From positions 1-64,000 of the forward strand of contig CAKORJ010000002.1 of the NCBI GenBank assembly GCA_934101575.1: a DNA stretch of 64,000 nt. Reading direction: 5' to 3'. Every line of letters begins with the position of its first letter. Positions within the stretch are counted from its first letter, which is position 1. The position numbers were made by a program, and so were the translations under genes. Of the stretch, positions 55,989-64,000 are shown piece by piece. Origin of the DNA: an uncultured Bacilli bacterium. GTDB taxonomy: Bacteria; Bacillota_I; Bacilli_A; RF39; UBA660. Below the pieces are notes generated by a model. That model saw only the letters and a program-made list of their open reading frames with translations, had not been told where the DNA came from and made no database searches.

Positions 55989-56399
55989 TTATTTTCCTTT
56001 TTTAGTTCCGTATTTTGAACGAGCTTTTTTACGATCTTTAACTCCTTGTGTATCCATTGTTCCACGAACAATATGATAACGTACACCGATTAAATCTTTA
56101 ACACGTCCACCACGAATTAGTACAACACTATGTTCTTGTAAATTGTGTCCTTCTCCAGGAATGTAAGCATCTACTTCTTTTCCGTTTGAAAGTCTAACAC
56201 GAGCATATTTTCTTAATGCTGAGTTTGGCTTCTTTGGTGTTTTTGTTCCTACACGTACACATACTCCACGTTTTTGTGGTGAAGCTGTATTTGTAGCTTT
56301 CTTTTGTAATGTGTTCATTCTAATTCCAAGTACTGGTGATTTAGACTTTCTTGTTTTGTTTTTTCTGTTTTTTCTTACTAATTGGTTTATTGTTGGCAT
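55989..56399 (-). CDS. rpsL: 30S ribosomal protein S12
   Basis: A 136-aa decoding-centre protein: [56 protein letters not shown]. The Lys in TPKKPNS that is mutated in streptomycin resistance elsewhere is present, so wild-type sensitivity is expected. First gene of the str operon. Confidence 0.98.
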   Translation of the reverse strand: MPTINQLVRKNRKNKTRKSKSPVLGIRMNTLQKKATNTASPQKRGVCVRVGTKTPKKPNSALRKYARVRLSNGKEVDAYIPGEGHNLQEHSVVLIRGGRVKDLIGVRYHIVRGTMDTQGVKDRKKARSKYGTKKGK

Positions 56400-56492
56400 A
56401 ACTTCTCCTTTCTACACACATACCCAGGTGTATCATTTTTCTTAATTTTTATTAGGTTTACCTAGTAAACCCAATGCAAATTCAACGTTGTT

Positions 56493-56521
56493 AATATATC
56501 ATTTTGTTTTGTTTTTGTCAA
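56493..56521 (-). promoter_or_regulatory. str operon promoter
   Basis: Minus strand: -35 TTGACA (56516-56521), 17-nt spacer, -10 TATATT (56493-56498). The leader of about 90 nt has a hairpin GGTTTAC/GTAAACC around 56454-56471 of unknown role. Confidence 0.87.
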
Positions 56522-56537
56522 TAATTTTTGAGTTTTT

Positions 56538-57020
56538 TTATATTTCTTTTTTGTATAAATTTTCTTTATATTCTTTTCCTTCTAGTTTGAATATTGCACT
56601 TGATATTTTTTGAAATCCTAGTTTTTTGTAAAAATCATTTGCTGTGTTTTTTTCTAGTGTGCTCACTAAAACATATTTATATTTTTCTTTTAAGATATTT
56701 AATGCATAATTTATTAACTTAGTTCCTATTTTTATATTTTGATAACTTTCTTCTATATATAAAGCATATATTTCTCCATATTCATTTGAATATCCTTTTT
56801 TATTTTTACCAATTTTTATAAATCCTACTATATTATTATTTGTTTCATATACAAAATATTCATTTATATTACTTATGCATTTTTGCACACTTTTTTCTTT
56901 TTTTGTATCTAGTTCATTTAGAAATTTTGCCGGAAATATTTTATTATATGTTTTCTTCCAAGATTTAATATTAATTTCTATTATTTTATTGGCATCTGGT
57001 TTTTGGGCTTTTCTTATCAT
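56538..57020 (-). CDS. GNAT family N-acetyltransferase
   Basis: A 160-aa protein with the GNAT fold: IRKAQKPDANKIIEINIKSWKKTY at the N-terminus, IYALYIEESYQNIKIGTKLINYAL (motif A, acetyl-CoA loop Q-x-x-x-x-G) and NDFYKKLGFQKI at the end. The substrate is unknown. Head to tail after the histidine phosphatase gene (24 bp). Confidence 0.87.
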   Translation of the reverse strand: MIRKAQKPDANKIIEINIKSWKKTYNKIFPAKFLNELDTKKEKSVQKCISNINEYFVYETNNNIVGFIKIGKNKKGYSNEYGEIYALYIEESYQNIKIGTKLINYALNILKEKYKYVLVSTLEKNTANDFYKKLGFQKISSAIFKLEGKEYKENLYKKEI

Positions 57021-57044
57021 TTTTTATATCCTTTCAAGTATTTA

Positions 57045-57671
57045 TTATATTCTACATATATCTATAATCTCTTTATTAGTTTTAAATGTTAATTTGAAAA
57101 TTTCTGGTGTTTTGAAGGAATCGTTGATAATGGTCTTACCTTTATGTTTTAAATGTCTTTTTTTACCTTCTAGTGTTGCATTTATTAACTCACACCAATT
57201 CATTAATAAGAAAGTTATTGCTGTTGCATGTGATACTATAACTGCAGATTCATTATCTTTGATATTTTCTAAAACTTTTTTTATTCCTTTTAACATTCTA
57301 TTTCTAACTTCTTTTTGGGATTCTCCATTAGAGGTTTTTGTGTCTTCGTTTTTTAGTTGTTGTAACCAAAATTGTTCTGTTATATTCTCTGTTTCTCCTA
57401 AATTTCTTTCATTAAACTCTGAAAATATATTTATTGGTATGTTATTATTGCTTGATATGTATTTTGCAGTGTTTATTGCTCTGGAATATTCTGAGGAACA
57501 TAAATAATTTATATTATTAGAAAAATACTTATCCGCTATTTTTTTAGCGGTTTGTTCTCCTTCACTGCTTAAAGGTATTAATATGTTTTTTGTGTATTCA
57601 TCTAATAAACTATTTTGATAATATATGTTTTTATATGGAACCGAGTGCCTAATTAAATAAATTGTTTTCAT
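57045..57671 (-). CDS. Histidine phosphatase superfamily protein
   Basis: A 208-aa phosphatase of the phosphoglycerate-mutase-like fold. The phospho-histidine motif is LIRHSVP (His about 9, here RHS rather than RHG). SSEYSRAINTAKYI supplies the second Arg, FNERNLGE the acid, and SHATAITFLL the second His. The substrate is not evident. Co-directional with the GNAT gene. Confidence 0.86.
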   Translation of the reverse strand: MKTIYLIRHSVPYKNIYYQNSLLDEYTKNILIPLSSEGEQTAKKIADKYFSNNINYLCSSEYSRAINTAKYISSNNNIPINIFSEFNERNLGETENITEQFWLQQLKNEDTKTSNGESQKEVRNRMLKGIKKVLENIKDNESAVIVSHATAITFLLMNWCELINATLEGKKRHLKHKGKTIINDSFKTPEIFKLTFKTNKEIIDICRI

Positions 57672-57780
57672 ATTAGCACCTCTTTTTAATAATAAATTTA
57701 GTTATTAACTTTTATATGTTTATTATATTACTTGTGACTATAACTTATCAACAGTTTTTGTTAAAATAGAAAATTATATA

Positions 57781-57816
57781 TTAAAAGAATAAGCATGTTT
57801 ATTTATTTGCTTATTC
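57781..57816 (-). terminator. valS terminator
   Basis: Minus strand: GAATAAGC/GCTTATTC stem (57809-57816 with 57787-57794) then TTTTAAT. The 156-bp gap beside it holds nothing else recognisable. Confidence 0.8.
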
Positions 57817-57827
57817 TTTTTCATATC

Positions 57828-60350
57828 CTATAATTGTGTTTTTAGTGCTTCTAGTTTTTCTTGTTCTTCTTTTAATTTTTGTTTGTCCATGTTTACTACT
57901 TTTTCTGGGGCTTTGTTTATATAGTTTTCGTTTGATAGTAATTTTTTTCTTTTGGTTATAGAGGCTTCTAGTTTTTCTATTTCGGTTATTAACAATTCTT
58001 TGTTAATTTCTTTTCCTTTTTGATAGTAATTTATTTCTATATTTTGTGATTTATAGGAATATTTTTCGCCTTCTTTTGGCGTGAATAGATTGTCTTCTTT
58101 TATTTTTAACATGTTTTTGTAGATATGTTCTACTTCTTTTGTGGTCGTAATGTCTATTGTTGCTTCTTTTGTTATGTTGTTTGTTACTTTTAGATTTCTT
58201 ATGTTTGTTATGTCTTCTAGAACTTTGTCTACTAGTTGTTCTTCTTTATAAATGCCATCTTCTTCATAATTTGGATAATTGCTTATCATAATACTGCTTG
58301 CTTCTTTTATTGGTAGTTTTTGATATATTTCTTCGGTTACGTATGGCATGAATGGATGTAACATTTTTAGGGTTTTTGTTAGAACTTCTAGAAGTACTGT
58401 TTTTGTTGTGTTATTTTCTAAATTTGATTTGGATAGTTCTATATAGTTATCACAGAAATCTTCCCATATGAAATTATATAGTTCTGAGCCAGCATTATTG
58501 AATTCATATTTTTCCATGTTTGATCTTACATTTTTTATTGTTTTGTTTAGTTTTGTTAGAATCCATTTGTCTTCTGGTTTTAGGTTTTCTTTTGTTTGTT
58601 TTATATCTTCTATGTTCATTAATACGAATCTTGAAGCATTCCAAAGTTTGTTTATGAAGTTCCATGTTGATTTTACTTTGTCTTCGTCATATCTTAGGTC
58701 CATGCCTGGGGCTGTTGTTGTTGTTATGAAGAATCTTAATGAGTCGGCGCCATATTTTTCTATTACGTCCATTGGATCTACGCCATTACCTAGTGATTTT
58801 GACATTTTTCTTCCTTGTTTATCTCTTATTAATCCATGTATTAGGCAATCTTTAAATGGTCTTGTATTTGTGAAATGTAGTCCTTGGAAAGCCATTCTAT
58901 TTACCCAGAAAGGAATTATATCATATCCTGTTACTAAGCAATTATTTGGATAATATCTTTTTAGGTCTTCTGTTTCTTCTGGCCAACCTAGTGTTGAGAA
59001 TGGCCAAAGTGCTGATGAGAACCATGTATCTAGTACGTCTTCATCTTGCTTCCATCCTTCTCCTTCTGGTTTTGTCTTTCCTACGTATATTTCATCATTT
59101 CTATACCATGCTGGTATTCTATGACCCCACCAAAGTTGTCTTGATATACACCAGTCATAGGTTATTTCCATCCAGTGATTCATTGTCTTTTCATATCGTT
59201 CTGGAACGAAATTTACTTTTGTGTCTTTGTTTTTTTGGTTTTCTAAAACTCTGTCTGCTAGTGGTCTCATTTTTACAAACCATTGTTTTGATAGATATGG
59301 TTCTACCATTACTCCTGTTCTTTCTGAATGTCCAACATTATGAGTTATTTCTTCTATTTTTATTAATAAGTTTTCTTTTTCTAGGTCATTTACTATTTTT
59401 TCTCTGGCTGTAAATCTATCTAATCCTTTATATTTTCCAGCATTTTGGTTCATTGTTCCATCTTCATTTAAGACATTTATTCTTTCTAGGTTATGTCTTT
59501 CTCCAACTTCGAAATCATTAGGATCATGAGCTGGGGTTATCTTTACTACTCCTGTTCCAAATTCTGGATCTGCATGAGGGTCTGCTACTACGGGAATTGG
59601 TTTATTTAATAGTGGTAATATTACATTTTTTCCTATGTATTTTTTGTATCTTTCATCATTTTCATTTACTGCTACTGCGGTGTCTCCTAATAGGGTTTCT
59701 GGTCTTGTTGTTGCTACTTCTAGGTATTCATCTTTATTTTCTAAATAATATTTTATGTGATAAAAGGCTCCTTTTACTTCTTTGTATATTACTTCTTCAT
59801 TTGATAGAGCTGTTTTTGCTTCAGGATCCCAGTTTATTATTTTTTCTCCTCTATAGATTAATCCTTCATTATATAGTCTTATAAATACTTCTTCTACTGC
59901 ATTTGATAGGCCTTCATCTAGGGTAAATCTTTCTTTTGTGTAATCTAGAGATAGTCCTAGTTTTGCCCATTGATTTCTTATATTTTCGGCATATTCATCT
60001 TTCCAGGCCCATGCTTGTTTTAGAAAACCTTCTCTTCCTAGTTCATATTTGTTTATGCCTTCACTTTTTAATTTTGCTACTACTTTTGCTTCTGTTGCTA
60101 TGGCTGCATGATCCATACCTGGTAGCCATAGTGCATCATAACCGTCCATTCTTTTATATCTAATTATTATATCTTGAATTGTTGTGTCCCAGGCGTGTCC
60201 TAAGTGTAGTTTTCCTGTTATGTTTGGCGGAGGAAGTACTATACAGTATGGTTTCTTTGTTTTATCTCCACTTTCAAAATATTTGCTTTCTAACCATTTT
60301 TTATATTTTCCTTCTTCTACTTGTTTATGATTATACTTTTTTTCTAACAT
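57828..60350 (-). CDS. valS: Valyl-tRNA synthetase
   Basis: An 840-aa class I synthetase. HIGH is LHLGHAWD (about 47); KMSKS is RKMSKSLGN (about 518). The editing CP1 domain includes [16 protein letters not shown]. The C-terminal coiled coil ([20 protein letters not shown]...) is the normal ValRS arm. ATG overlaps the stop of the HD gene (ATGTTAG). The Val T-box upstream of the HD gene should control both. Confidence 0.98.
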   Translation of the reverse strand: MLEKKYNHKQVEEGKYKKWLESKYFESGDKTKKPYCIVLPPPNITGKLHLGHAWDTTIQDIIIRYKRMDGYDALWLPGMDHAAIATEAKVVAKLKSEGINKYELGREGFLKQAWAWKDEYAENIRNQWAKLGLSLDYTKERFTLDEGLSNAVEEVFIRLYNEGLIYRGEKIINWDPEAKTALSNEEVIYKEVKGAFYHIKYYLENKDEYLEVATTRPETLLGDTAVAVNENDERYKKYIGKNVILPLLNKPIPVVADPHADPEFGTGVVKITPAHDPNDFEVGERHNLERINVLNEDGTMNQNAGKYKGLDRFTAREKIVNDLEKENLLIKIEEITHNVGHSERTGVMVEPYLSKQWFVKMRPLADRVLENQKNKDTKVNFVPERYEKTMNHWMEITYDWCISRQLWWGHRIPAWYRNDEIYVGKTKPEGEGWKQDEDVLDTWFSSALWPFSTLGWPEETEDLKRYYPNNCLVTGYDIIPFWVNRMAFQGLHFTNTRPFKDCLIHGLIRDKQGRKMSKSLGNGVDPMDVIEKYGADSLRFFITTTTAPGMDLRYDEDKVKSTWNFINKLWNASRFVLMNIEDIKQTKENLKPEDKWILTKLNKTIKNVRSNMEKYEFNNAGSELYNFIWEDFCDNYIELSKSNLENNTTKTVLLEVLTKTLKMLHPFMPYVTEEIYQKLPIKEASSIMISNYPNYEEDGIYKEEQLVDKVLEDITNIRNLKVTNNITKEATIDITTTKEVEHIYKNMLKIKEDNLFTPKEGEKYSYKSQNIEINYYQKGKEINKELLITEIEKLEASITKRKKLLSNENYINKAPEKVVNMDKQKLKEEQEKLEALKTQL

Positions 60351-61090
60351 GTTATCATCTCCTTAAGATATTTGTTTATGTGTTCAAAATATTCTTTATA
60401 TTTCTCTTTGTCTTTTAAATTATTATAAAAATTATCTATTATTTTATGTTCTAGTATGTAGTCTGCTGAAAACTTATAGTTTAAATCAAATACTAGTGCT
60501 AGGTAAGATAAAACTTTTTCACTTTCTGTTTTCTTTCCCATTAATGAACTTGTTTTTATTGTTTTTTCTTTATAGAACTCTTGTTTTATACTCTCTCGTA
60601 TATCTTCTTTAGCTTTTGTTAAATCTAATGCTTTTGGTGTTAGTAATTCTTCGGATGCAGCATATAATATATCTATTTTGTCTGCATCTCTTATTATTTT
60701 AGCATGTTGCATTTCTTCTTTTGTAAGATTTTCTTCTATTTGATATTTATTATGATTTTTTATACTTTTTTCTATAATGTGATAATACTTTTCTTCTATT
60801 GGAATTTGTTTTATTATATTTTGTTTAAATAGGATTTCTACTCCATAATCTGCATGATCAAATTGTTTTGAATCATTAAAGCTGTTATATCTTTTATCTT
60901 GTTCAAATCTTCCTATATCATGATATAGTCCTATCATTTTAGCTAGTTTTTTATCTATTTCTGAAAGATTTAGTTTATTTGCTAAAAACTCTGAATTTTT
61001 CATGACTCGATATGAATGATTATATTTATGTTTTATATCTGGGTCATTCATGTCATAGTTTTTTATATACGTTTCTAATGCTTGATTCAT
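60344..61090 (-). CDS. HD-domain phosphohydrolase
   Basis: A 248-aa protein with the HD metal-binding pattern: H in [11 protein letters not shown] in [14 protein letters not shown] in SIKNHNKY and D in [14 protein letters not shown] proteins of this arrangement hydrolyse phosphate esters of nucleotides; the substrate is unknown. Lying between the Val T-box and valS, it is expressed with ValRS and induced when Val-tRNA is uncharged, an unusual context. Ribosome site AAGGAGG. Confidence 0.87.
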   Translation of the reverse strand: MNQALETYIKNYDMNDPDIKHKYNHSYRVMKNSEFLANKLNLSEIDKKLAKMIGLYHDIGRFEQDKRYNSFNDSKQFDHADYGVEILFKQNIIKQIPIEEKYYHIIEKSIKNHNKYQIEENLTKEEMQHAKIIRDADKIDILYAASEELLTPKALDLTKAKEDIRESIKQEFYKEKTIKTSSLMGKKTESEKVLSYLALVFDLNYKFSADYILEHKIIDNFYNNLKDKEKYKEYFEHINKYLKEMITC

Positions 61091-61117
61091 GTTTTCCTCC
61101 TTTTTATTATAAAAAAA

Positions 61118-61328
61118 CGACTACATATCCAAAGGACGATGTAATCGTGGTACCACCTTAATTTGTAACTTTTGTTACCTTGTTTGTATATAACGCATAC
61201 TTACGAATTATTTTACTTTTGTTCAAATAATCAACTTCCAAGCTACATTCAGTTATTTTGTATATTAGTTTTCACCTTCCACTAACTCTCTTTAATACTT
61301 GATAACTTACTCCTCTTGTTCTTTGTTT
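61118..61328 (-). promoter_or_regulatory. T-box riboswitch (specifier GUA, Val) upstream of HD-valS
   Basis: Specifier loop GAAU-GUA-GCUU with the codon at 61254-61256. T-box AAGGTGGTACCACG at 61146-61159. Antiterminator AAGG-[UGGUACC]-ACGAU...AUCGU-CCUU pairs perfectly. The competing terminator is CGATTACAT/ATGTAGTCG (61118-61147) followed by T7. Uncharged tRNA-Val should allow read-through into the HD gene and valS. Confidence 0.93.
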
Positions 61329-61445
61329 TTATATTTTGCTTCCTATTGTTACTATTTCTCCGGCCACTAAGAATATGACCATTAATATGACAAAGGCTAG
61401 TATTAGAAAAGCCATTAAGCCCCAGCCATGGTTGTTTAATTTCAT
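61329..61445 (-). CDS. 38-aa small membrane protein
   Basis: An open frame with ATG at 61445 preceded by AGAGGTGTAAC. The product has a polar start MKLNNHGWG, one transmembrane helix (about 10-28, LMAFLILAFVILMVIFLVAG) and a short tail ending GSKI. It directly follows trxB (2 bp after the stop codon) and ends at the Val T-box. Composition and spacing look like a real small gene; I know no family. Confidence 0.65.
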   Translation of the reverse strand: MKLNNHGWGLMAFLILAFVILMVIFLVAGEIVTIGSKI

Positions 61446-61446
61446 G

Positions 61447-62364
61447 TTACACCTCTTTTATATCTTTTATGCAAGATACTGCTGCTAGGGCTCCGTCTGA
61501 TGTTGCTGTTACTATTTGGAATGCTTCTTTTTTTACAACGTCTCCGGCAGCATATATTCCTTTAATGGGCGTTCTTTTGTTGCTATCTACATTAATATAA
61601 CCCTTTTCATCTAAAATTTCAAGATTTTTTAAGAAATTTGTTGCGGGTTCATATCCTATAAATATAAAGCATGCTTTTGTTTTTAGTTCTTTATTTTGAT
61701 CTTTTGTTTTTAATATTACTGATTCTAATACTCCGTCTTTTTCTTTAAAGCTTTCTACTGTGCTATTATATATTACTTTTATATTTTCTTTATTATTTAC
61801 TCTATCTATTAGGATGTTATCTCCTTTTAGGGTATCTCCTCTATTTATTACTGTTACTGTTTTGCATATATCTGATAGATATAATGATTCTTCTAAGGCA
61901 CTGTTTCCTGCGCCTATTATTGAGACATCTTGGTTTTTATATAGATTGCCATCACATAGGGAACAGAAACTTATTCCTTTACCTTCTAACTTATTTGAGT
62001 TTGTGTTTGTTAGTTTTTTTGGTTTTCTTCCTATAGCTAAGATTATACTTTTTGTTTCTAATTGTTCTCCATTTTTTAATGTTAGTATTTTTTTATTATC
62101 TTTTATTTCTATGTTGGTTACTTCTGAAAATATTTGTTTTATGTTTAGATTATTTATTTGTTCATAGAATTTTGTTGCTAAATCTGGACCACTTATTTTG
62201 GTATAGCCTGGATAGTTTTCTATTTCTGATGATTTATTTAATTGTCCTCCTGGGGCTTCTTTTTCTATTATTGCACAGTTTAAATTTGCTCTTTTTAAGT
62301 AGATTGCTGCGGTTATTCCTGCCGGGCCTGCTCCTATTATTAATACATCATAATCTTTTTTCAT
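61447..62364 (-). CDS. trxB: Thioredoxin reductase (NADPH)
   Basis: A 305-aa flavoprotein. FAD motif IIGAGPAGITAAIY at the N-terminus, redox pair CSLC in GISFCSLCDGNLY (about 135-138), NADPH motif IIGAGNSALEESLYL, and the C-terminal GIYAAGDV. The usual pair is CATC; CSLC is a less common variant. It overlaps lgt by 17 bp. The order uvrA-lgt-trxB resembles that of other Bacilli. Confidence 0.94.
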   Translation of the reverse strand: MKKDYDVLIIGAGPAGITAAIYLKRANLNCAIIEKEAPGGQLNKSSEIENYPGYTKISGPDLATKFYEQINNLNIKQIFSEVTNIEIKDNKKILTLKNGEQLETKSIILAIGRKPKKLTNTNSNKLEGKGISFCSLCDGNLYKNQDVSIIGAGNSALEESLYLSDICKTVTVINRGDTLKGDNILIDRVNNKENIKVIYNSTVESFKEKDGVLESVILKTKDQNKELKTKACFIFIGYEPATNFLKNLEILDEKGYINVDSNKRTPIKGIYAAGDVVKKEAFQIVTATSDGALAAVSCIKDIKEV

Positions 62365-63160
62365 TATTTTCAGTCCTTTCTTTTAATCTATTTATTCTTG
62401 TATCTTTTGATTTTCTTAGTACTAAGTATAAGCCTATTAAGAATAATAGAACTGATATTAGTTGTGCTACTTTTATACTACCTAACATTAAAGAGTCTGT
62501 TCTTAGGCTTTCTATAAAGAATCTTATAAATGAATACCACATAAAATATATTCCTGTTAGTTTACCTGGTTTTAGATTTAGTTTCTTTTTTAAAACTATT
62601 AGTACTATAAAACCTAATAGGTTCCAAATTGATTCATAATAGAATGTTGGATGGTAGTATTTTCCGTCTATGTTCATGCCATTTATTATGAAATTTGGTA
62701 TGTTTAAGTTTTCTAGAGTTTGTCTTGCTACTTCTGGGCCGTGAGCTTCACTGTTGAAGAAATTGCCCCATCTTCCTATGGCTTGAGCTAATATTAGTGA
62801 TGGCACGGCTAAATCCAATAGTTTTAAAAAGTTTTTCTTGTGCTTTTTTGAGTAATATATAAACCATATTGCGCCGGCTATTATTGCACCGTGGATTGCT
62901 AGGCCACCATTCCATATTTCTATTATTTGAACTGGATCTTGTAAGTAATAGTCTAGGTTAAATATTACGTAATATATTCTTGCTCCTAGTATTCCAAAGA
63001 TTGCTCCATAAAATATTAAATTTGATAAGTAAGTTTCTTCATATCCTTGTTTTTTTGCTGATTTTATGAATATATATGATCCTATTAGAATTGCTATTAA
63101 TATTATTAATGAGTACCAATATATTGATATTGGTCCTAATTCTATTAGTACTGGATTCAT
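62348..63160 (-). CDS. lgt: Prolipoprotein diacylglyceryl transferase
   Basis: A 270-aa membrane enzyme with seven hydrophobic segments that attaches diacylglycerol to the lipobox Cys of prolipoproteins. The signature RWGNFFNSEAHG (about 132-143) and the early GARIYYV and WNGGLAIHGAI are intact. It would act on the lipoprotein at 5020-6213. Sits 14 bp after uvrA. Confidence 0.97.
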   Translation of the reverse strand: MNPVLIELGPISIYWYSLIILIAILIGSYIFIKSAKKQGYEETYLSNLIFYGAIFGILGARIYYVIFNLDYYLQDPVQIIEIWNGGLAIHGAIIAGAIWFIYYSKKHKKNFLKLLDLAVPSLILAQAIGRWGNFFNSEAHGPEVARQTLENLNIPNFIINGMNIDGKYYHPTFYYESIWNLLGFIVLIVLKKKLNLKPGKLTGIYFMWYSFIRFFIESLRTDSLMLGSIKVAQLISVLLFLIGLYLVLRKSKDTRINRLKERTENNEKRL

Positions 63161-63174
63161 AAAATCAAACCTCC

Positions 63175-64000
63175 TTATTTATGGCTATTTTCTTCTAAAA
63201 TTTTTTTTAGATACTTTCCTGTATATGATTCTTTTATTGTTGCTACTTGTTCTGGGGTTCCTTTAGCTATTATTTCTCCGCCTTTGTCTCCACCTTCTGG
63301 TCCTAGATCTATTATATAATCTGCAACTTTTATCATATCTAAATTATGTTCTATAACTATAACACTGTCTTTATTATCCACTATTTTTTTTATTATTGCA
63401 AGTAACTTTTTGATATCGTGTGAATGTAGGCCTGTTGTTGGTTCGTCCATTATGAATAATGTTTTTCCTGTTGGTTTCTTTTGTAGTTCTTTTGCTAGCT
63501 TTACACGTGATGCTTCTCCTCCTGATAATGTTGGAGCTGGTTGTCCTAGTTTTATATATCCTAAGCCTACTTCTTCTAATACTTTTAATTTTCTTTTTAT
63601 TTTTGGTACATTTTCGAAGAATTCTAGTGCTTCATTTACTCTCATATCTAAGACTTCATATATATTTTTGTCTTTAAATTTTATTTTTAAACTTTCTGTG
63701 TTATATCTTGCTCCATGACATATTTCACATGGCACATATACATCTGGTAGGAAATGCATTTCTATTTTCTTTACTCCATCACCACGACATGCTTCACATC
63801 TTCCACCTTTTACATTAAATGAAAATCTACCTTTGTCGTATCCTAACATTTTTGCTTCTTTTGTTGTGGCAAATATTTCTCTTATGTCATCGAATACTCC
63901 AGTATATGTGGCTGGATTTGATCTCGGAGTCCTTCCTATTGGATTTTGTGATATATGCACTACTTTATCTATATTCTCTAAACCTTTTACTTGTTTATAT
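63175..64000 (-). CDS. uvrA: Excinuclease ABC subunit A, C-terminal part (cut by window edge)
   Basis: The reading frame runs to the window edge at 64000 with no start, so about 275 C-terminal residues of a roughly 940-aa protein are visible. Present are [18 protein letters not shown], the zinc finger CEACRGDG...CEICHG, the ABC signature [16 protein letters not shown], and Walker [14 protein letters not shown]. The apparent start at 63960 is an internal codon. UvrA detects DNA damage for UvrBC. First in uvrA-lgt-trxB. Confidence 0.97.
   Translation of the reverse strand, partial: YKQVKGLENIDKVVHISQNPIGRTPRSNPATYTGVFDDIREIFATTKEAKMLGYDKGRFSFNVKGGRCEACRGDGVKKIEMHFLPDVYVPCEICHGARYNTESLKIKFKDKNIYEVLDMRVNEALEFFENVPKIKRKLKVLEEVGLGYIKLGQPAPTLSGGEASRVKLAKELQKKPTGKTLFIMDEPTTGLHSHDIKKLLAIIKKIVDNKDSVIVIEHNLDMIKVADYIIDLGPEGGDKGGEIIAKGTPEQVATIKESYTGKYLKKILEENSHK

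Overview
The window comes from an AT-rich, Gram-positive Bacillota genome, most likely an uncultured gut-type member of the Bacilli that still belongs to an endospore-forming lineage. The signs are a Spo0A response regulator, a CotE coat morphogenetic protein directly downstream of miaB (the Bacilli order, minus ymcA), a LolA/GerS-like lipoprotein, a CIRCE element, two T-box leaders and the classical str, infC and rpsB-tsf operons. I cannot name genus or order from sequence alone. Nearly every gene is on the minus strand, co-oriented with the rRNA operon.

Layout. 1-2927: 5' part of 23S rRNA, a tRNA-less spacer, complete 16S rRNA and two tandem promoters (minus strand). 3-9.4 kb: Ntdp-type phosphatase, CtpA protease, lipoprotein, DUF378, secreted Fn3 protein, and the c-di-AMP pair cdaR/cdaA. 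9.5-17.7 kb: glyA, a small CotF-like pair, a kinase-fold protein, a 3' remnant of a queuosine-salvage gene, CIRCE-controlled clpB, guanine deaminase, a zincin-like protein, Sua5/YwlC and an ASCH protein. 17.8-22.8 kb: tRNA-Ala, khpA-rpsP, a secreted nuclease, cotE, miaB, an ankyrin protein and a NUDIX enzyme.

22.9-25.1 kb holds the most novel element: a compact RiPP-type operon with its own promoter and terminator. It encodes a 75-aa precursor ending in a three-cysteine tail, a PqqD-like recognition protein, and a radical SAM/SPASM enzyme fused to a GNAT acetyltransferase domain. I see no transporter or dedicated protease next to it.

25.2-37.5 kb: a house-cleaning cluster (CMP-kinase-like, NUDIX, Ham1, two S51 peptidases) around a T-box-controlled metG, then pflB-pflA, gpmI and a DUF4143 ATPase. 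37.6-38.6 kb carries a membrane-anchored surface protein whose first codons contain a run of ten G: the start with a good ribosome site is out of frame with ten G and in frame with nine, so this looks like a phase-variable gene in the OFF state. 38.8-46.9 kb: spo0A, a divergent tpiA, pgk, dinB, frr, tsf, rpsB, rplT, rpmI, infC. S2 and L20 both carry the same extra C-terminal Rho_N/SAP-like domain on a charged linker. 46.9-57.7 kb: DUF4116 protein, zinc-ribbon/PASTA protein, two unknown membrane proteins, smpB, rnr, secG, tuf, fusA, rpsG, rpsL, GNAT and phosphatase genes. 57.8-64 kb: a T-box(Val)-controlled HD-valS operon, a 38-aa membrane peptide, trxB, lgt and the 3' part of uvrA.
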